Position numbers and translations under genes: made by a program. From Eubacteriales bacterium (GTDB taxonomy: Bacteria > Bacillota > Clostridia > Lachnospirales > Lachnospiraceae), in the NCBI GenBank assembly GCA_030526665.1, contig JAUNCI010000001.1, forward strand, positions 70,895-134,894: 64,000 bases of DNA, given 5' to 3'. Shown one piece after another: positions 1 through 9,095 of the stretch (position 1 is the stretch's first letter; each line of letters opens with the position of its first letter). The notes below the pieces were generated by a model. That model did no database searches. It saw only the letters and a program-made list of their open reading frames with translations, and was not told where the DNA came from.

Positions 1-1
1 T

Positions 2-793
2 GGTCGTGAAATTAATGATCTCTTCCCGAAACCACAGGTTGAATTAGGTGCAGAAATGCTCAGAGCTGAGCATCTTTCCAGAACCGGTTTCTTCAAAGAT
101 GTTTCCTTTAGTGTTCGTGCAGGTGAAATTCTCGGCTTCACAGGTCTGGTTGGTGCAGGACGTACAGAAGTAATCGAGACAATTTGCGGTATTACTCGTC
201 CTGACTCCGGAGAAGTATATCTGGAAGGCGAAAAACTGAATATCAAAACTCCATCGGATGCTATGGAAAAAGGTATTGTACTTCTTCCTGAGGACCGTCA
301 GAAGGAAGGCTTGATTATGAGCTGGGGACTTGGACGAAATGTTACTCTTCCGACGATCGGTAAATATGCAAAGAGCGGATTTAACAATGAAGCAAAAGAA
401 AGAGAATTAGCAAAGGATCTGCTGGAGGAAGTAGATACCAAAGCTGTAGATATTTTCCAGCCGGCAAGTTCTTTGTCCGGTGGTAATCAGCAAAAGGTTG
501 TTGTAGCAAAAGCCCTTAGCCAGGATATGAAAGTAGTTATTATGGATGAGCCGACAAAAGGTGTTGACGTTGGTGCGAAAGCAGAAATTTATGCAATCAT
601 GGGTGAACTTGCTATGAAAGGATATGCAATTATCCTGATTTCTTCCGAAATGCCTGAAATTCTGGGTATGTCCGATCGTATTATTGTAATGTGCAACGGA
701 CGTAAGACCGGAGAGCTGATGCGTAATGAAGCTACACAGGAAGGCATCCTGGAGCTCGCTATGGAGAAAAGCAGCAAAGGAGGGGCTGAATAA
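2..793 (+). CDS. Sugar ABC transporter ATP-binding protein, CUT2 type (5' end outside window)
   Basis: Energises import of a sugar across the membrane together with the two permeases that follow. The frame is open from base 2, so only the C-terminal part, essentially the complete second nucleotide-binding domain, is present. It has the degenerate Walker A of RbsA/MglA second domains (GLVGAGRTE, no Lys), the signature LSGGNQQK, and Walker B VVIMDEPTKGVD. The residues before the first internal ATG (VGREIND-like block) match the linker between the two domains, which shows that the real start lies upstream. Stop and the next start overlap (TAATG), as in an operon. ATPase-permease-permease-binding protein is the LsrACDB order and also resembles rhamnose systems; the substrate cannot be read from this sequence. 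Confidence 0.93.
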   Translation, partial: GREINDLFPKPQVELGAEMLRAEHLSRTGFFKDVSFSVRAGEILGFTGLVGAGRTEVIETICGITRPDSGEVYLEGEKLNIKTPSDAMEKGIVLLPEDRQKEGLIMSWGLGRNVTLPTIGKYAKSGFNNEAKERELAKDLLEEVDTKAVDIFQPASSLSGGNQQKVVVAKALSQDMKVVIMDEPTKGVDVGAKAEIYAIMGELAMKGYAIILISSEMPEILGMSDRIIVMCNGRKTGELMRNEATQEGILELAMEKSSKGGAE

Positions 794-1785
794 TGAAGAA
801 AAACTCAACTGTGAAAAAAATTGTGGGTTCTCGTGAGTTTTTGCTTGCCGTAATTATTGCAATTTTGTTTGCTTTGGTTACATTTAAGAGTCCATCTTTT
901 TTAACACCGAAATCACTTTCTGATATGTTAAAAAACAATGCTGTAACGATGGTAATGGCATTAGGTATGCTCTGTGTTATGCTGGTAGGCGGTATTGATA
1001 TTTCTATCACCTCCACATTGGCACTTTCCGGTATGTCAATCGGTATGCTTCTGAAATATGGACACATCAGCGGAATCATACTGCCGTTTATTATTGCGAT
1101 TGCAATTGGAATTGCCTGTGGATTGATAGTCGGATTGATTATTTCCAGAGCAGACGTACCTCCGATCATTGCAACAATGGGATTCATGTATATCTATCGT
1201 GCTATGGGATATCTGATTTCCAATGGTGGTGAGTGGGCAGGTGCTGCAGCACTCGGAACATTTAAAGATTTTGCAACATCAACATTTCTCGGAATCAACA
1301 AAGTAATCTGGGTAATTATTGTATGTTATGTTATTTTCTTTGTATTTATGAAATGGGCAAGAACCGGACGAAAAATCTATGCAGTGGGCAGTAATGCGGA
1401 AGCAGCACAGGTATCCGGTATTAATGTAAGAAATATTAAATTACTTGTATTCTCAATTATGGGATGCCTTGCCGGTTTAGGCGGAGCACTTCAGGTATCT
1501 GTCTATGCATCGGCAATGCCTGATATGCAGTACGGTGGTGAAATGGATGTTATCGCAGCCTGCGTAATCGGTGGCGTAAGTATGAGTGGTGGACGAGGAA
1601 GCGTCGTTGGTGTTCTCTTTGGATCTATCATTCTGGCAACTATCGCAAAAGCACTTCCGCTGGTTGGAATTGACGCGTTGGCTCAGAATATGGTAAAAGG
1701 TATCATTATTCTGGTTGTAGTCGTAGTCAATGTCATCCTGCAGAGAATCGCAGACAACAACGCACTTAAAGGAAGGGAGATGTAA
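793..1785 (+). CDS. Sugar ABC transporter permease 1 (RbsC family)
   Basis: Integral membrane subunit of a CUT2 sugar importer, 330 residues with about eight to ten hydrophobic segments. The family hallmark near residue 55 (GMLCVMLVGGIDIS) and the cytoplasmic coupling loop (GSNAEAAQVSGINV, about residue 198) are clear, as is the GGVSMSGGRGSVVG block near residue 260. It starts inside the stop codon of the ATPase gene and is followed after 2 bases by a second permease, so the pore is probably a heterodimer, unlike the ribose system with a single RbsC. Confidence 0.93.
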   Translation: MKKNSTVKKIVGSREFLLAVIIAILFALVTFKSPSFLTPKSLSDMLKNNAVTMVMALGMLCVMLVGGIDISITSTLALSGMSIGMLLKYGHISGIILPFIIAIAIGIACGLIVGLIISRADVPPIIATMGFMYIYRAMGYLISNGGEWAGAAALGTFKDFATSTFLGINKVIWVIIVCYVIFFVFMKWARTGRKIYAVGSNAEAAQVSGINVRNIKLLVFSIMGCLAGLGGALQVSVYASAMPDMQYGGEMDVIAACVIGGVSMSGGRGSVVGVLFGSIILATIAKALPLVGIDALAQNMVKGIIILVVVVVNVILQRIADNNALKGREM

Positions 1786-1787
1786 TT

Positions 1788-2798
1788 ATGGCTGGTAAAT
1801 CTGGAAGATCAATTAATAACGTACCTGAATCTCCTTTTAAGAAAGCAATTTTTAGCTGGGAAGGTATCCTGGTCATTGTTTTCATCCTTGTAAATATCTT
1901 AAGCTCACAGCTTTCTGAATTTTATAACATTGGTAATGTTTTGTATCAGATGCCGACTTTCCTGGCAGAAGTATTACTGATGCTTCCGATGGCATATATT
2001 CTTGTTCTCGGTGAAATCGATATTTCTGTAGGTGCTATGGTTTGTTTATGTGCGACTACCAGTGTTATGGTGTGTAATACAGGAGCCCCATTTATTCTCG
2101 TAGTACTTGCCGCACTTGCAACAGGTCTTTGCTGTGGCGCAATCAATGGTTTTATCCTGACTCGTTTTCAGGAATTGCCTCCAATGATCGTTACTCTGGG
2201 AACACAGATTATTTTCCGTGGTCTTGCCGAGGTCATTCTCGGAAGCGGCGGATCTGTATCTGCAGCAGATACAAAAGGATTCAAGCAGCTTCAGACAAAA
2301 GTCGGAGAGGTTCCAACCATTTTATTTGTAGTTCTTGTATTTGCTGTTATTGCAGCAGTAATTCTTGGCAAAACGATTTTTGGACGTCGTGTTTACGCAA
2401 TCGGTACGAACCGAGTAGCTGCCTATTATGCAGGAATTCATGTACAAAAAATCCGATTCATTATTTACTCAGCTATGGGTGTAATGAGTGGATTGTGTGC
2501 ACTGTATCTTGTTTCAAAATCATATAGTGCCAATACAACACAGGGTAACGGATTCGAAATGGATGCCATTGCCATGGCAGTATTTGGCGGAATCTCCTCT
2601 ACAGGTGGTAAAGGTAACCTGGCAGGCGGTATTATTTCTGCATTTATTATTGTATGCTTACGTTGTGGCTTGAAACTTGCCAACGTACACGCACAGGTTA
2701 TTCTTTTGATTATCGGTGTACTTCTGATCAGTGCGGTTGCACTTCCAAACATCATCAAGGAAATCCGTAAGGCAGCTTCCGGTAAGAAAAAAGCTTGA
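1788..2798 (+). CDS. Sugar ABC transporter permease 2 (RbsC family)
   Basis: Second membrane subunit of the importer, 336 residues. It carries the same family hallmarks as its neighbour: GEIDISVGAMVCL near residue 70, the coupling loop GTNRVAAYYAGI near residue 205, and FGGISSTGGKGNLAG near residue 265. The Lys-rich tail (KAASGKKKA) is cytosolic in this fold. It is a diverged paralogue of permease 1 rather than a recent copy. A ribosome binding site lies within the end of the preceding gene. Confidence 0.93.
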   Translation: MAGKSGRSINNVPESPFKKAIFSWEGILVIVFILVNILSSQLSEFYNIGNVLYQMPTFLAEVLLMLPMAYILVLGEIDISVGAMVCLCATTSVMVCNTGAPFILVVLAALATGLCCGAINGFILTRFQELPPMIVTLGTQIIFRGLAEVILGSGGSVSAADTKGFKQLQTKVGEVPTILFVVLVFAVIAAVILGKTIFGRRVYAIGTNRVAAYYAGIHVQKIRFIIYSAMGVMSGLCALYLVSKSYSANTTQGNGFEMDAIAMAVFGGISSTGGKGNLAGGIISAFIIVCLRCGLKLANVHAQVILLIIGVLLISAVALPNIIKEIRKAASGKKKA

Positions 2799-2828
2799 TT
2801 TTCAGGCACAAATGAATTATGTAAGTAG

Positions 2829-2877
2829 CTGCTTTCTGGCAAGAAAGCAGTGAAAATAAAAAATTATTTTTATTTTC
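2829..2877 (+). promoter_or_regulatory. Two tandem hairpins between permease and binding-protein genes
   Basis: A perfect 9-bp stem with a 4-base loop (2829-2837 with 2842-2850) is followed at once by an AT-only inverted repeat with 11-bp arms (2852-2862 with 2867-2877, centre atta). The second ends just before the AAAGGAGG of the binding-protein gene. Such intercistronic structures usually stabilise or set the level of the downstream message, since the binding protein is needed in excess. A partial terminator is the alternative. Confidence 0.6.
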
Positions 2878-2896
2878 CAAAAGGAGGAACAAAAAA

Positions 2897-3913
2897 ATGA
2901 AAAGAAAAGTGTTAAGTGCAGTTCTTTGCGGAGCAATGGTTCTCGGCGCAGCATCTCCGGCATTCGCAGCAGCAGGTGATGGACAGAAAATCGCATTAGT
3001 TGGTAAATCAGCAGGTAATGCATTCTTCGAAATCGCTGCAGCTTCATTTACTGAAACAGTAGAAGCTGAAGGTGGAGAAGTTACAGTAGCATATCCGGAA
3101 ACAGCTACAGCAGATGCTCAGATCGCTACATTGGAAGGTCTGATCGGACAGGACTTCGATGCAATCTGCGTTGCAGCAAACGACGTTAACGCTCTTCAGG
3201 CAGTTCTTGAAGATGCAATGGCAAAAGGAATCAAAGTATCTTCTTTTGACTCTGCTCCAAACCCAGACAGCCGTCAGGTATTCGTAAACCAGGCTGGTAC
3301 AAAAGCTGTAGGACAGGCACTTATCGATGCTTGCTATGATATTGCTGGTGGAGAAGGACAGTTCGCAATCCTTTCCGCTACATCTCAGGCTGCTAACCAG
3401 AATGCATGGATCGATGCTATGAAATCTATCATGGAAGCAGACGAAAAATATAGCAAACTTGAACTTGTAGAAGTTGCTTATGGTGATGACGAACCACAGA
3501 AATCTACTGACCAGACATCAGCACTTCTTGAAAAATATCCAGATCTTAAAGTTATCTGTGCACCAACAACTGTAGGTATCGCAGCAGCTGCTAAATATCT
3601 TCAGGATAACGAATCTGCTTGCAAACTGACAGGTCTTGGACTTCCTTCAGAAATGATCGAGTACACAGGCGAAGACAAGAGCTGCCCATACTTCTATCTG
3701 TGGGATATGCAGGGTCTTGGAAAACTGAGTGCATATGCAACAATGGCACTTGTAACAGGCGACATCACAGGCGCTCTTGATGAAACATTCACAGCTGGTG
3801 ACCTTGGCGAATACACAATTACTGAAGCAGATGATGCTGGTACAGAAATCGTTCTTGGCCTTCCACTTGAATTCAACAGCGAAAATATCGAAGAAATGGC
3901 TAAATTATACTAA
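2897..3913 (+). CDS. Sugar-binding protein of the ABC transporter (periplasmic-binding-protein type 1 fold)
   Basis: Extracytoplasmic receptor that delivers sugar to the two permeases, 338 residues. Residues 1-25 form a Sec signal peptide ending SPAFA, followed by a RbsB-like domain that starts IALVGKSAGNAFFE. The sugar-binding landmarks of the fold are present: IGQDFDAICVAANDVNAL near residue 80 and SSFDSAPNPDSRQ near residue 115. The only Cys in the signal peptide (Cys11, preceded by Leu) does not form a lipobox, so the protein looks signal-peptidase-I processed rather than lipid anchored, which is unexpected in a single-membrane cell. Codon use is strongly biased, as in highly expressed genes. 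The last gene of its operon, closed by the terminator at 3963. Confidence 0.92.
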   Translation: MKRKVLSAVLCGAMVLGAASPAFAAAGDGQKIALVGKSAGNAFFEIAAASFTETVEAEGGEVTVAYPETATADAQIATLEGLIGQDFDAICVAANDVNALQAVLEDAMAKGIKVSSFDSAPNPDSRQVFVNQAGTKAVGQALIDACYDIAGGEGQFAILSATSQAANQNAWIDAMKSIMEADEKYSKLELVEVAYGDDEPQKSTDQTSALLEKYPDLKVICAPTTVGIAAAAKYLQDNESACKLTGLGLPSEMIEYTGEDKSCPYFYLWDMQGLGKLSAYATMALVTGDITGALDETFTAGDLGEYTITEADDAGTEIVLGLPLEFNSENIEEMAKLY

Positions 3914-3962
3914 TTTGTATTGATTAGATATTTCTGACTGAGAAATGATCAGTCTCTAAAAA

Positions 3963-4004
3963 GACATCCGCTCTCGCGTAAGCGAGAGCGGATGTCTTTT
4001 TTTT
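3963..4004 (+). terminator. Rho-independent terminator of the sugar ABC operon
   Basis: Perfect 15-bp GC-rich stem (3963-3977 with 3982-3996), GTAA loop, then eight T residues. Among the strongest terminators in the window. Confidence 0.97.
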
Positions 4005-4073
4005 ATATAAAACGCTCCGCGTAGATAGATTCGTTACACTGTGCGCACAGAATAAAGTTTTATCGCTGGATTG

Positions 4074-4100
4074 TTAGCACTCTCTGTAAATGAGTGCTAA
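4074..4100 (+). promoter_or_regulatory. CIRCE operator (HrcA binding site)
   Basis: Exact match to the consensus inverted repeat: TTAGCACTC (4074-4082), nine-base spacer, GAGTGCTAA (4092-4100). HrcA represses heat-shock genes through this element. It lies directly upstream of the -35 box of the clpB promoter, instead of between promoter and start codon. Confidence 0.97.
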
Positions 4101-4107
4101 AAACTTG

Positions 4108-4136
4108 TTGACATATAAAAAATGCTATGTTATATT
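4108..4136 (+). promoter_or_regulatory. clpB promoter (SigA type)
   Basis: -35 TTGACA at 4108-4113 and -10 TATATT at 4131-4136 with a 17-base spacer, 34 bases before the clpB start codon. The -35 box begins 7 bases after the CIRCE right arm, so HrcA could occlude RNA polymerase. Confidence 0.9.
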
Positions 4137-4170
4137 GCATGTAGAACAAAAAGTGATGGAGGTGATAGAT

Positions 4171-6768
4171 ATGAATATTAGCAAATTTACACAGAAATCC
4201 GTGCAGGCTGTACAGGATTTGGAGAAAATCGCATACGAATATGGCAATCAGGAAATTGAACAGGAACATTTATTGTATTCTCTTTTGACGCAGGAAGATA
4301 GTTTGATTCTGAAACTGATTGAAAAAATGGAGATTGACGCCGGATATTTTGTCAATGCAGTAAAAAAAGCATTGGATGCAAAAGTTAAGGTGTCCGGAGG
4401 CAATTTACGATTTGGTCAGTATTTAAATCAATCACTGGTGAATGCAGAAGATGAGGCTAAACAGATGGGAGACGAATATGTATCGGTAGAGCATCTGTTT
4501 TTGGCTATTTTAAAATATGAAAGTCCTTCTATGAAAACTCTTTTCCATGAATTTGGAATTAACAGAGAACGATTCCTGCAGGCATTGGCCACAGTGAGAG
4601 GAAATCAGAGAGTGGTAAGTGATAATCCGGAAGCAACCTATGACACATTAAATAAATACGGCGAAGACCTGGTGGAGAAAGCACGCCGTCAGAAAATGGA
4701 TCCTGTAATCGGTCGAGATGCGGAAATTCGTAATACGATTCGTATTTTGTCCAGAAAAACAAAAAACAATCCTGTTTTGATCGGTGAACCGGGAGTTGGT
4801 AAAACCGCAGCGGTAGAAGGGCTGGCACAGCGTATTGTTCGCGGTGATGTTCCGGATAGTTTGAAAGATAAGAAGATTTTTGCCCTTGATATGGGTGCTC
4901 TGGTTGCCGGGGCAAAATATCGAGGAGAATTTGAGGAACGTCTGAAAGCAGTTCTGGAAGAAGTAAAACAAAGTGATGGACAGATTATCCTGTTTGTCGA
5001 TGAACTTCATCTGATTGTCGGAGCCGGCAAAACGGACGGTGCGATGGATGCAGGAAATATGTTAAAGCCAATGCTGGCCAGAGGGGAATTGCATTGCATC
5101 GGAGCAACAACATTGGATGAATACCGAAAATATATTGAAAAAGATAAGGCACTGGAACGTCGTTTCCAGCCGGTACAGGTAGATGAACCTACCGTGGAAG
5201 ATACGATTTCTATCCTTCGTGGCCTGAAGGAACGATACGAAGTTTATCATGGTGTAAAAATTGCCGATAGTGCACTGGTTGCGGCGGCTTCTCTTTCTCA
5301 TCGTTATATTACAGACCGTTTCCTCCCGGATAAGGCAATTGACCTGGTGGATGAAGCCTGTGCATTGATTAAAACGGAATTAGATTCCATGCCGACAGAA
5401 CTGGATGAATTAAATCGTAAAATCATGCAGATGCAGATCGAGGAATCTGCCTTGAAAAAAGAAAGCGACCACTTAAGTCAGGAACGTCTGCAGATATTAC
5501 AGAAAGACCTTGCAGAATTACAGGATGAATTTAATGCACAGAAAGCACAGTGGGATAATGAAAAACACGGTGTGGAAAAACTGCAGAAGCTGCGTGAGCA
5601 GATAGAAGACATCAACAAAAAGATTGAGATCGCAAAACAAAATTATGATCTTGAGGCAGCTGCTGAACTGCAATACGGAGAACTGCCGAAACTTCAGAAA
5701 CAGCTGGAAACGGAAGAACGCCAGGTAAAAGAACAAGGACATCATCTCGTACATGAGGCGGTTACGGATGAAGAAATCGCTCGAATTATCTCACGCTGGA
5801 CCGGCATTCCGGTTGCGAAACTCACAGAGGGCGAACGAACAAAACTGCTGGCATTGGAAGAACAGCTTCACAGAAGAGTGGTAGGACAGGATGAGGGCGT
5901 GCGCCTGGTATCTGATGCGATTCTTCGATCCAAAGCAGGCATTAAAGATCCGTCAAAACCAATCGGTTCATTCCTGTTTTTGGGACCAACAGGTGTTGGT
6001 AAAACAGAACTTGCCAAAACACTTGCCGAAAACTTATTTGATGATGAACAGAATATGGTTCGAATTGATATGAGTGAATATATGGAGAAGCATTCCGTAT
6101 CCAGACTGATTGGAGCGCCTCCGGGATATGTTGGCTATGAAGAAGGCGGACAGCTGACAGAGGCAGTGCGTAGAAAACCTTATTCCGTTGTATTATTTGA
6201 TGAAATTGAAAAAGCGCATCCGGATGTCTTTAATGTGCTTTTGCAGGTGCTGGATGACGGACGTATCACTGATTCCCAGGGACGTACCGTAGATTTTAAA
6301 AATACAATACTGATTATGACTTCCAATATCGGATCTATGTATTTGCTGGATGGAATTGGTGAGAATGGAGAAATCAAGGAAGAAGTTCAGAATATGGTTA
6401 TGACAGACCTTAGAAGCCATTTCAGACCTGAATTTTTGAATCGACTGGATGAAGTGATTTTATTTAAACCATTGACGAAAGAGAACATCGGTGCTATCGT
6501 GGAGCTGATGATCAGTGAACTTGATTGTCGTTTGCAGGAACAGGAACTGCATCTGGAACTTACGGATGCCGCCAAAAATCACGTAATTGAAAATGGATAT
6601 GATCCTGTCTATGGAGCGAGACCACTGAAGCGTTATCTTCAGAAATACGTAGAAACACTGGCTGCAAAGGTGATTCTTTCCGGAAAGGTTCATGCCGGCG
6701 ATACACTGGTACTTGATATGGCAAACGGTGAAATGGTTATCACTGTGAAGGAAGGAGAACGTTCATGA
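4171..6768 (+). CDS. clpB: ATP-dependent disaggregase ClpB
   Basis: Hexameric AAA+ chaperone that pulls proteins out of aggregates together with DnaK. At 865 residues it is the normal family length. Order: Clp N domain (1-145), first AAA domain with Walker A GEPGVGKT near residue 205, coiled-coil middle domain rich in Lys/Glu/Gln (about 400-525), second AAA domain with GPTGVGKT near residue 605, then the C-terminal D2-small domain. An in-frame ATG exists at 4090 but it lies inside the CIRCE element and upstream of the promoter; the start at 4171 has GGAGGTGA 6 bases before it. The coiled-coil middle domain identifies ClpB rather than ClpA or ClpC. Stop overlaps the DUF4250 start (ATGA). Confidence 0.97.
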   Translation: MNISKFTQKSVQAVQDLEKIAYEYGNQEIEQEHLLYSLLTQEDSLILKLIEKMEIDAGYFVNAVKKALDAKVKVSGGNLRFGQYLNQSLVNAEDEAKQMGDEYVSVEHLFLAILKYESPSMKTLFHEFGINRERFLQALATVRGNQRVVSDNPEATYDTLNKYGEDLVEKARRQKMDPVIGRDAEIRNTIRILSRKTKNNPVLIGEPGVGKTAAVEGLAQRIVRGDVPDSLKDKKIFALDMGALVAGAKYRGEFEERLKAVLEEVKQSDGQIILFVDELHLIVGAGKTDGAMDAGNMLKPMLARGELHCIGATTLDEYRKYIEKDKALERRFQPVQVDEPTVEDTISILRGLKERYEVYHGVKIADSALVAAASLSHRYITDRFLPDKAIDLVDEACALIKTELDSMPTELDELNRKIMQMQIEESALKKESDHLSQERLQILQKDLAELQDEFNAQKAQWDNEKHGVEKLQKLREQIEDINKKIEIAKQNYDLEAAAELQYGELPKLQKQLETEERQVKEQGHHLVHEAVTDEEIARIISRWTGIPVAKLTEGERTKLLALEEQLHRRVVGQDEGVRLVSDAILRSKAGIKDPSKPIGSFLFLGPTGVGKTELAKTLAENLFDDEQNMVRIDMSEYMEKHSVSRLIGAPPGYVGYEEGGQLTEAVRRKPYSVVLFDEIEKAHPDVFNVLLQVLDDGRITDSQGRTVDFKNTILIMTSNIGSMYLLDGIGENGEIKEEVQNMVMTDLRSHFRPEFLNRLDEVILFKPLTKENIGAIVELMISELDCRLQEQELHLELTDAAKNHVIENGYDPVYGARPLKRYLQKYVETLAAKVILSGKVHAGDTLVLDMANGEMVITVKEGERS

Positions 6769-6938
6769 TACCCAAAGATCCGGTCATGCTTTTAAGCTAC
6801 GTAAACACACAGCTGAGAGATTTTTATTCTACAATGGAAGACTTTTGTGCATCCAAGGATGTAGATCAGAATGAAGTTGTTGAAAAGTTGAAAATGATTA
6901 ATTATGAATACGATTCTCAGAAGAATCAATTTGTATAA
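6765..6938 (+). CDS. DUF4250 domain protein
   Basis: A 57-residue protein starting [20 protein letters not shown], which matches the small DUF4250 family of Clostridia; the function is unknown. It is translationally coupled to clpB through an ATGA overlap and has an internal Shine-Dalgarno (GAAGGAG) in the end of clpB. Acidic and helical, with no membrane segment. Sharing a transcript with clpB suggests heat-shock control through the CIRCE element, but this is inference. The last 16 bases of the gene are the first unit of a tandem repeat (6921-6984). Confidence 0.85.
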   Translation: MIPKDPVMLLSYVNTQLRDFYSTMEDFCASKDVDQNEVVEKLKMINYEYDSQKNQFV

Positions 6939-6984
6939 GAATGAATTTATATAAGAATCAATTCGTATTAAAATCATTTTGTAT
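6921..6984 (+). repeat. Four-unit 16-bp degenerate tandem repeat
   Basis: Units at 6921-6936, 6937-6952, 6953-6968 and 6969-6984 have the pattern AAGAATCAATTTGTAT with a few substitutions each. The first unit overlaps the 3' end and stop codon of the DUF4250 gene, so expansion or contraction would not alter the protein. Confidence 0.85.
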
Positions 6985-7000
6985 AATATTAAAATCATAA

Positions 7001-7053
7001 AAAAAGGGAATTTTGAGCAAACAGTATCAATATTTACTCAAGATTCCCTTTTT
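7001..7053. terminator. Bidirectional terminator between the clpB operon and the sugar kinase
   Basis: Stem 7006-7021 with 7033-7048 (one wobble, one mismatch), A-tract on the left and T-tract on the right, so it can stop transcription from both converging sides. Confidence 0.88.
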
Positions 7054-7058
7054 GTGTT

Positions 7059-8024
7059 TTATCTAATAGATAGCTGCTCAACTTTAACCAGAGGAAGTAA
7101 GCGTTCAAATTCTTCTTTAGTACACATCAATGTACCTTCACGTCCAACGGAGCCACCTGCGGCGGCAGTCGCATAGCGAAGAGCGGTTTCGGTATTTTTG
7201 CCTTGCAGGAAAGAAACACACATTCCTGCAACCAGAGAATCACCGGCACCCTGAATGCCTTTGACTTTTACAGGAGCGGGCGGTGCATAGAAAACACCTT
7301 CGGAAGAAGAAAGCAGTGCTCCCTTTGCACCCAGAGAAACGCATACATAAGGGATTCCCATTTGATTGCATTTTATAGCCGCATGTGCTGCGTCCTCGAT
7401 GGTATTTACCGGATGGCCGGTTAATTGAGCGATTTCGTCCTGATTCGGCTTAATCGCATAAGGGCGTGCTTTGACACCTTCAATCAACAGTTCGCCGGAA
7501 GTATCGAGAAGAACTCGAATATTTTTAGCTTTAGAAAGTTCAATCAAGGAGCGATAGATCGTTGCCGGAACGCCTGCAGGTACACTTCCGGACAATACCA
7601 GGATGGAATCCGGATGAGCTTGAGTAAGAATCTGTTCGGTACTTTTTAGCAGCTGCTGAATATTTTCTTCGGTGACCGGCTGTCCCTTTTCATTGAATTC
7701 AGTCATAGTACCATTTTTCTCGTTGAAAATTTTTATGTTTACGCGAACGGTTCCTTCAACCGGAACGAGGTGATGAGTGATTTTGTTTGCCGCTAACATT
7801 TTTCCGACTTGTTTTTCACCGGAAATATAGTCAAAACCAAGGCAGCAGGTATTGATATCCCACTGATGAAGGGCAATACTGACATTGATGCCTTTCCCGG
7901 ATAAATCCTCTCTGACATGCAGAACTTTATTGGTTCCGTTTAAAATAAAATCTGCAATTGCAGAGGTTCGGTCAAGACATGGATTCAAGGTTACGGTAAT
8001 GATGGAAGGGGCTGTCTGATTCAT
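7059..8024 (-). CDS. PfkB-family hexose-phosphate kinase (1-phosphofructokinase / tagatose-6-phosphate kinase type)
   Basis: Phosphorylates a sugar phosphate with ATP in the cytosol; the family includes FruK and LacC. The 321-residue protein starts MNQTAPSIITVTLNPCLDRT with AGGAGA upstream on the minus strand, and the 26-codon extension before it is rejected. ITVTLNPCLDRT and SGKGINVSIAL are the N-terminal substrate block, and GAGDSLVAGM near the C-terminus holds the catalytic Asp and anion hole. No PTS genes are next to it, so this is not a classical fruRKA operon. It diverges from a D-lyxose isomerase gene, which suggests a shared role in sugar catabolism; which phosphosugar it uses is open. 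Confidence 0.85.
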   Translation of the reverse strand: MNQTAPSIITVTLNPCLDRTSAIADFILNGTNKVLHVREDLSGKGINVSIALHQWDINTCCLGFDYISGEKQVGKMLAANKITHHLVPVEGTVRVNIKIFNEKNGTMTEFNEKGQPVTEENIQQLLKSTEQILTQAHPDSILVLSGSVPAGVPATIYRSLIELSKAKNIRVLLDTSGELLIEGVKARPYAIKPNQDEIAQLTGHPVNTIEDAAHAAIKCNQMGIPYVCVSLGAKGALLSSSEGVFYAPPAPVKVKGIQGAGDSLVAGMCVSFLQGKNTETALRYATAAAGGSVGREGTLMCTKEEFERLLPLVKVEQLSIR

Positions 8025-8210
8025 ATTTTTTCTCCTGACTATGGTATATAATATGTTAATTATAAAACGTATTTGCTGTTTTGTATATCTAAGGTCTATC
8101 AATAATGACCAAAAAAAGGTATAATAACAGGGAATCAGTATCTGAGAAGGCTGCTGGTAAGTACAAAACTATATCATCTGCGAAAACAGGTAAATTTAGG
8201 GAGGGAGCAA

Positions 8211-8945
8211 ATGAAACGTTCAGATTTAAACAGAATTATCGACAATGCGATTGACTTTTTGGAAAAAAGAGGAATGCCGCTTCCGCCATTTGCATATTGG
8301 GGTTTAAAAGAATGGCAGGAAGCCGGAATTGAATACGAAGAAATTGTTGATAATATGCTTGGCTGGGATGTGACCGATTTCGGAAGTGGGGATTTCGAAA
8401 ATATCGGTCTGACTATTTTTACATTCCGTAATGGTAATTTCTATAATACAGACAAATATCCAAAACCATATGCTGAAAAAATGCTTCTTGTAGGTGATGG
8501 ACAGATTCTTCCATATCATTATCACTGGAGTAAAATGGAAGATATTATCAATCGTGGCGGTGGTGATCTACGAATGAAAATGTACAATTCTGTTCCGGAG
8601 GATTTTGCAGATGTTGAAGGCGGACGTGCGGGAAAACCGGGCACTTTTGATATGGAATCGGATGTGGTGACAAAAATCGACGGCAAAACAGTTGTTGTAC
8701 CGGCAGGCTCGGAAATCGTGCTGAAGCCGGGACAGAGTATTACTATTTTCCGCGGACAGTATCATACATGGCAGGGCGTTCCGGGAACCGGACCGGTCAT
8801 GTTATTTGAGGTGTCCACATCAAATGACGATAACATTGACAATCGTTTCTATGAGAAAACAGGCAGAATTCCGGCGGTTGAGGAGGATGAGGAAATCAGA
8901 CATCTGATGTTTGCCGACTATCCGACATACTATAAAGCAAAATAA
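8211..8945 (+). CDS. D-lyxose/D-mannose ketol-isomerase
   Basis: Interconverts D-lyxose with D-xylulose, and in many members D-mannose with D-fructose. The 244-residue protein has the cupin-fold landmarks of the family: YHYHWSKMEDIINRGGG near residue 103, with metal-binding His residues and Glu, and FRGQYHTWQG near residue 180. Start is supported by GGGAGGGAG 5 bases before the ATG. It is transcribed alone between a divergent kinase gene and its own terminator. Together with the kinase it could take lyxose or mannose into central metabolism; the pairing is by position only. Confidence 0.88.
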   Translation: MKRSDLNRIIDNAIDFLEKRGMPLPPFAYWGLKEWQEAGIEYEEIVDNMLGWDVTDFGSGDFENIGLTIFTFRNGNFYNTDKYPKPYAEKMLLVGDGQILPYHYHWSKMEDIINRGGGDLRMKMYNSVPEDFADVEGGRAGKPGTFDMESDVVTKIDGKTVVVPAGSEIVLKPGQSITIFRGQYHTWQGVPGTGPVMLFEVSTSNDDNIDNRFYEKTGRIPAVEEDEEIRHLMFADYPTYYKAK

Positions 8946-8987
8946 AAGACAAAATAAAGAATAATAAACATTGGGGGAGTAATTTGA

Positions 8988-9017
8988 GAGAGCTGTGAAA
9001 AAACGGCTCTCTTTTTT
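8988..9017 (+). terminator. Terminator after the lyxose isomerase gene
   Basis: 9-bp stem (8988-8996 with 9003-9011, one T-G wobble), loop GAAAAA, then six T. Confidence 0.92.
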
Positions 9018-9095
9018 AACCTTTCGACTATACATTTTCGTGAATCTATGGGATAATATTAATTTATAGGATTAAGAAATACCGGAGGTAACACT

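Noticed and set aside
4090..4170. Extended N-terminus for ClpB
   Set aside because: The upstream ATG lies inside the CIRCE element and ahead of the promoter.
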